A DNA stretch of 64,000 nucleotides. It comes from Macrosoma leucophasiata (Eukaryota; Arthropoda; Insecta; Lepidoptera; Hedylidae). Within the stretch, counting starts at the first letter, position 1. Each line of letters opens with the position of its first letter. Below are positions 63,287-64,000 of the stretch, piece after piece. The translations under genes and the position numbers were made by a program. The DNA is taken from the NCBI GenBank assembly GCA_036365455.1, contig JAWQUS010000010.1, positions 19,144,501 to 19,208,500 on the forward strand, read 5' to 3'. Below the pieces are notes generated by a model, which had not been told where the DNA came from, made no database searches, and saw only the letters and a list, made by a program, of their open reading frames with translations.

Positions 63287-63582
63287 CATAGAGCAACACG
63301 GGCCACCAGCCGCAGCGGACCGGGGGGAGTAGCCATATGCAGGCTTTCCCCTCTGTCAAAGTACAAGTCAAATGGTCCTATGCCTGTCGCCGAGATATTT
63401 AAATGTGTGCGTGAAATCGTTGATGTATTTCAACGTGTTAAAGTCAACGTGTGAGTTTCTGAGTAATAGACGATTTTTGTAGTGTGTGTCACACGTATTT
63501 TCCCCCGCAAAAAATAACACGGTTTTGCATCGGTAATAAACGCTATAGCTACGCCATGACCGGTAGGCCGAGTTGCTCTATG
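63287..63582. mobile_element. hAT-type MITE, 296 bp, 8-bp target duplication
   Basis: Flanked by GTCCCAGT at 63279-63286 and 63583-63590. Ends CATAGAGCAACACGGGCC and, inverted, CATAGAGCAACTCGGCCT. An 8-bp duplication with short inverted ends fits the hAT superfamily. No coding capacity. Confidence 0.85.
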
Positions 63583-63811
63583 GTCCCAGTAAACAATGTT
63601 GGTTCTGCAAGAAAGTTCTTTCAGTAGACCAGTTCATAGATTGTTTAGACGATTAAAAAAACTAAAATATACTGGTATCTTAGTGTTTTAGTTCAAAGGT
63701 TGTTGAACTAAATAACTAAACTGATAATTTCTTGTTTTTATTATTAGATCTTATTCAGTACGTATCTTATTCGTTTTTTATCTTTTTGCTTCACTGAAAC
63801 CTCTTTTGTAG

Positions 63812-64000
63812 AATCGACGTAGAAAATTGGGCCATCGAAAGATTATATCGGGTCGATCGTATTTGCACCCATAAGCTCAAAGGAACTACGGAACTACTTA
63901 TTGATACCTATAACGCTGACATAAAAGCACATAACAACCGCTCTTTTACCGAAATATCGCACTTTTTCGTACACCATTTGCCCAACGCACTGTTCGTGGC
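63812..64000 (+). CDS. unidentified gene, internal exon cut by window end
   Basis: After a pyrimidine-rich tract and AG at 63810-63811 the frame starting at 63813 is open for 62 codons to the edge: IDVENWAIERLYRVDRICTH, then KLKGTTELLIDTYNADIKAH, and further on FTEISHFFVHHLPNALFV. Other frames contain stops, and the amino-acid mix looks like a folded protein. I do not recognise the family. No upstream exon was found in the window; the missing codon-first base implies one exists. Confidence 0.5.

Overview
The window is animal nuclear DNA, almost certainly from a moth or butterfly. Small exons with GT..AG borders lie in AT-rich introns full of short mobile elements: tRNA-headed SINEs, MITEs, a mariner, and LINE tails ending in the 'ACAGCTAGT' style common in Lepidoptera. 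The assignment to Lepidoptera rests on repeat style and protein similarity; species cannot be fixed by reading.

Bases 1-34808 (+) hold the 3' three quarters of one very large gene, starry night/flamingo (CELSR family), the seven-pass cadherin of planar cell polarity. I placed 44 coding exons whose phases all agree, giving 2,631 residues in one unbroken frame: cadherin repeats, EGF and two laminin-G domains, laminin-EGF, hormone-receptor motif, GAIN/GPS, seven membrane helices and a long tail ending in the PDZ-type ligand ETRV. The first exon is cut by the window edge.

From 34.8 to 42.7 kb lie the stan 3' flank, a mariner with a broken transposase, and a possible 3' UTR exon of the next gene. 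VhaPPA1-1 (V-ATPase 21-kDa proteolipid) is a single coding exon on the minus strand (42747-43364). A 5'-truncated LINE follows, with a perfect 16-bp target duplication (45072-46699). A Dispatched-like 12-helix protein is encoded without introns at 48892-52239 (+), and the ESCRT-III regulator IST1 occupies seven exons at 55795-60521 (+). The last 3.5 kb carry repeats, a MITE with an 8-bp target duplication, and what looks like the first visible exon of an unidentified gene running off the right edge (63812-64000).

The genes are not an operon. Stan and Dispatched both act in epithelial signalling, and the V-ATPase subunit and IST1 both act in endomembrane traffic, but I see no sign of shared regulation.

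The most unusual signal is a repeated event inside stan. Just downstream of seven exons sit same-strand copies of that exon's sequence, often with its splice donor, in every state from heavily decayed to nearly identical. The youngest case is a five-copy array of the TM7 exon end whose second donor would add 48 in-frame codons and a second TM7-like helix. A 307-bp tandem array carrying three tRNA-like genes with pol III promoter boxes and T-run terminators is also notable.
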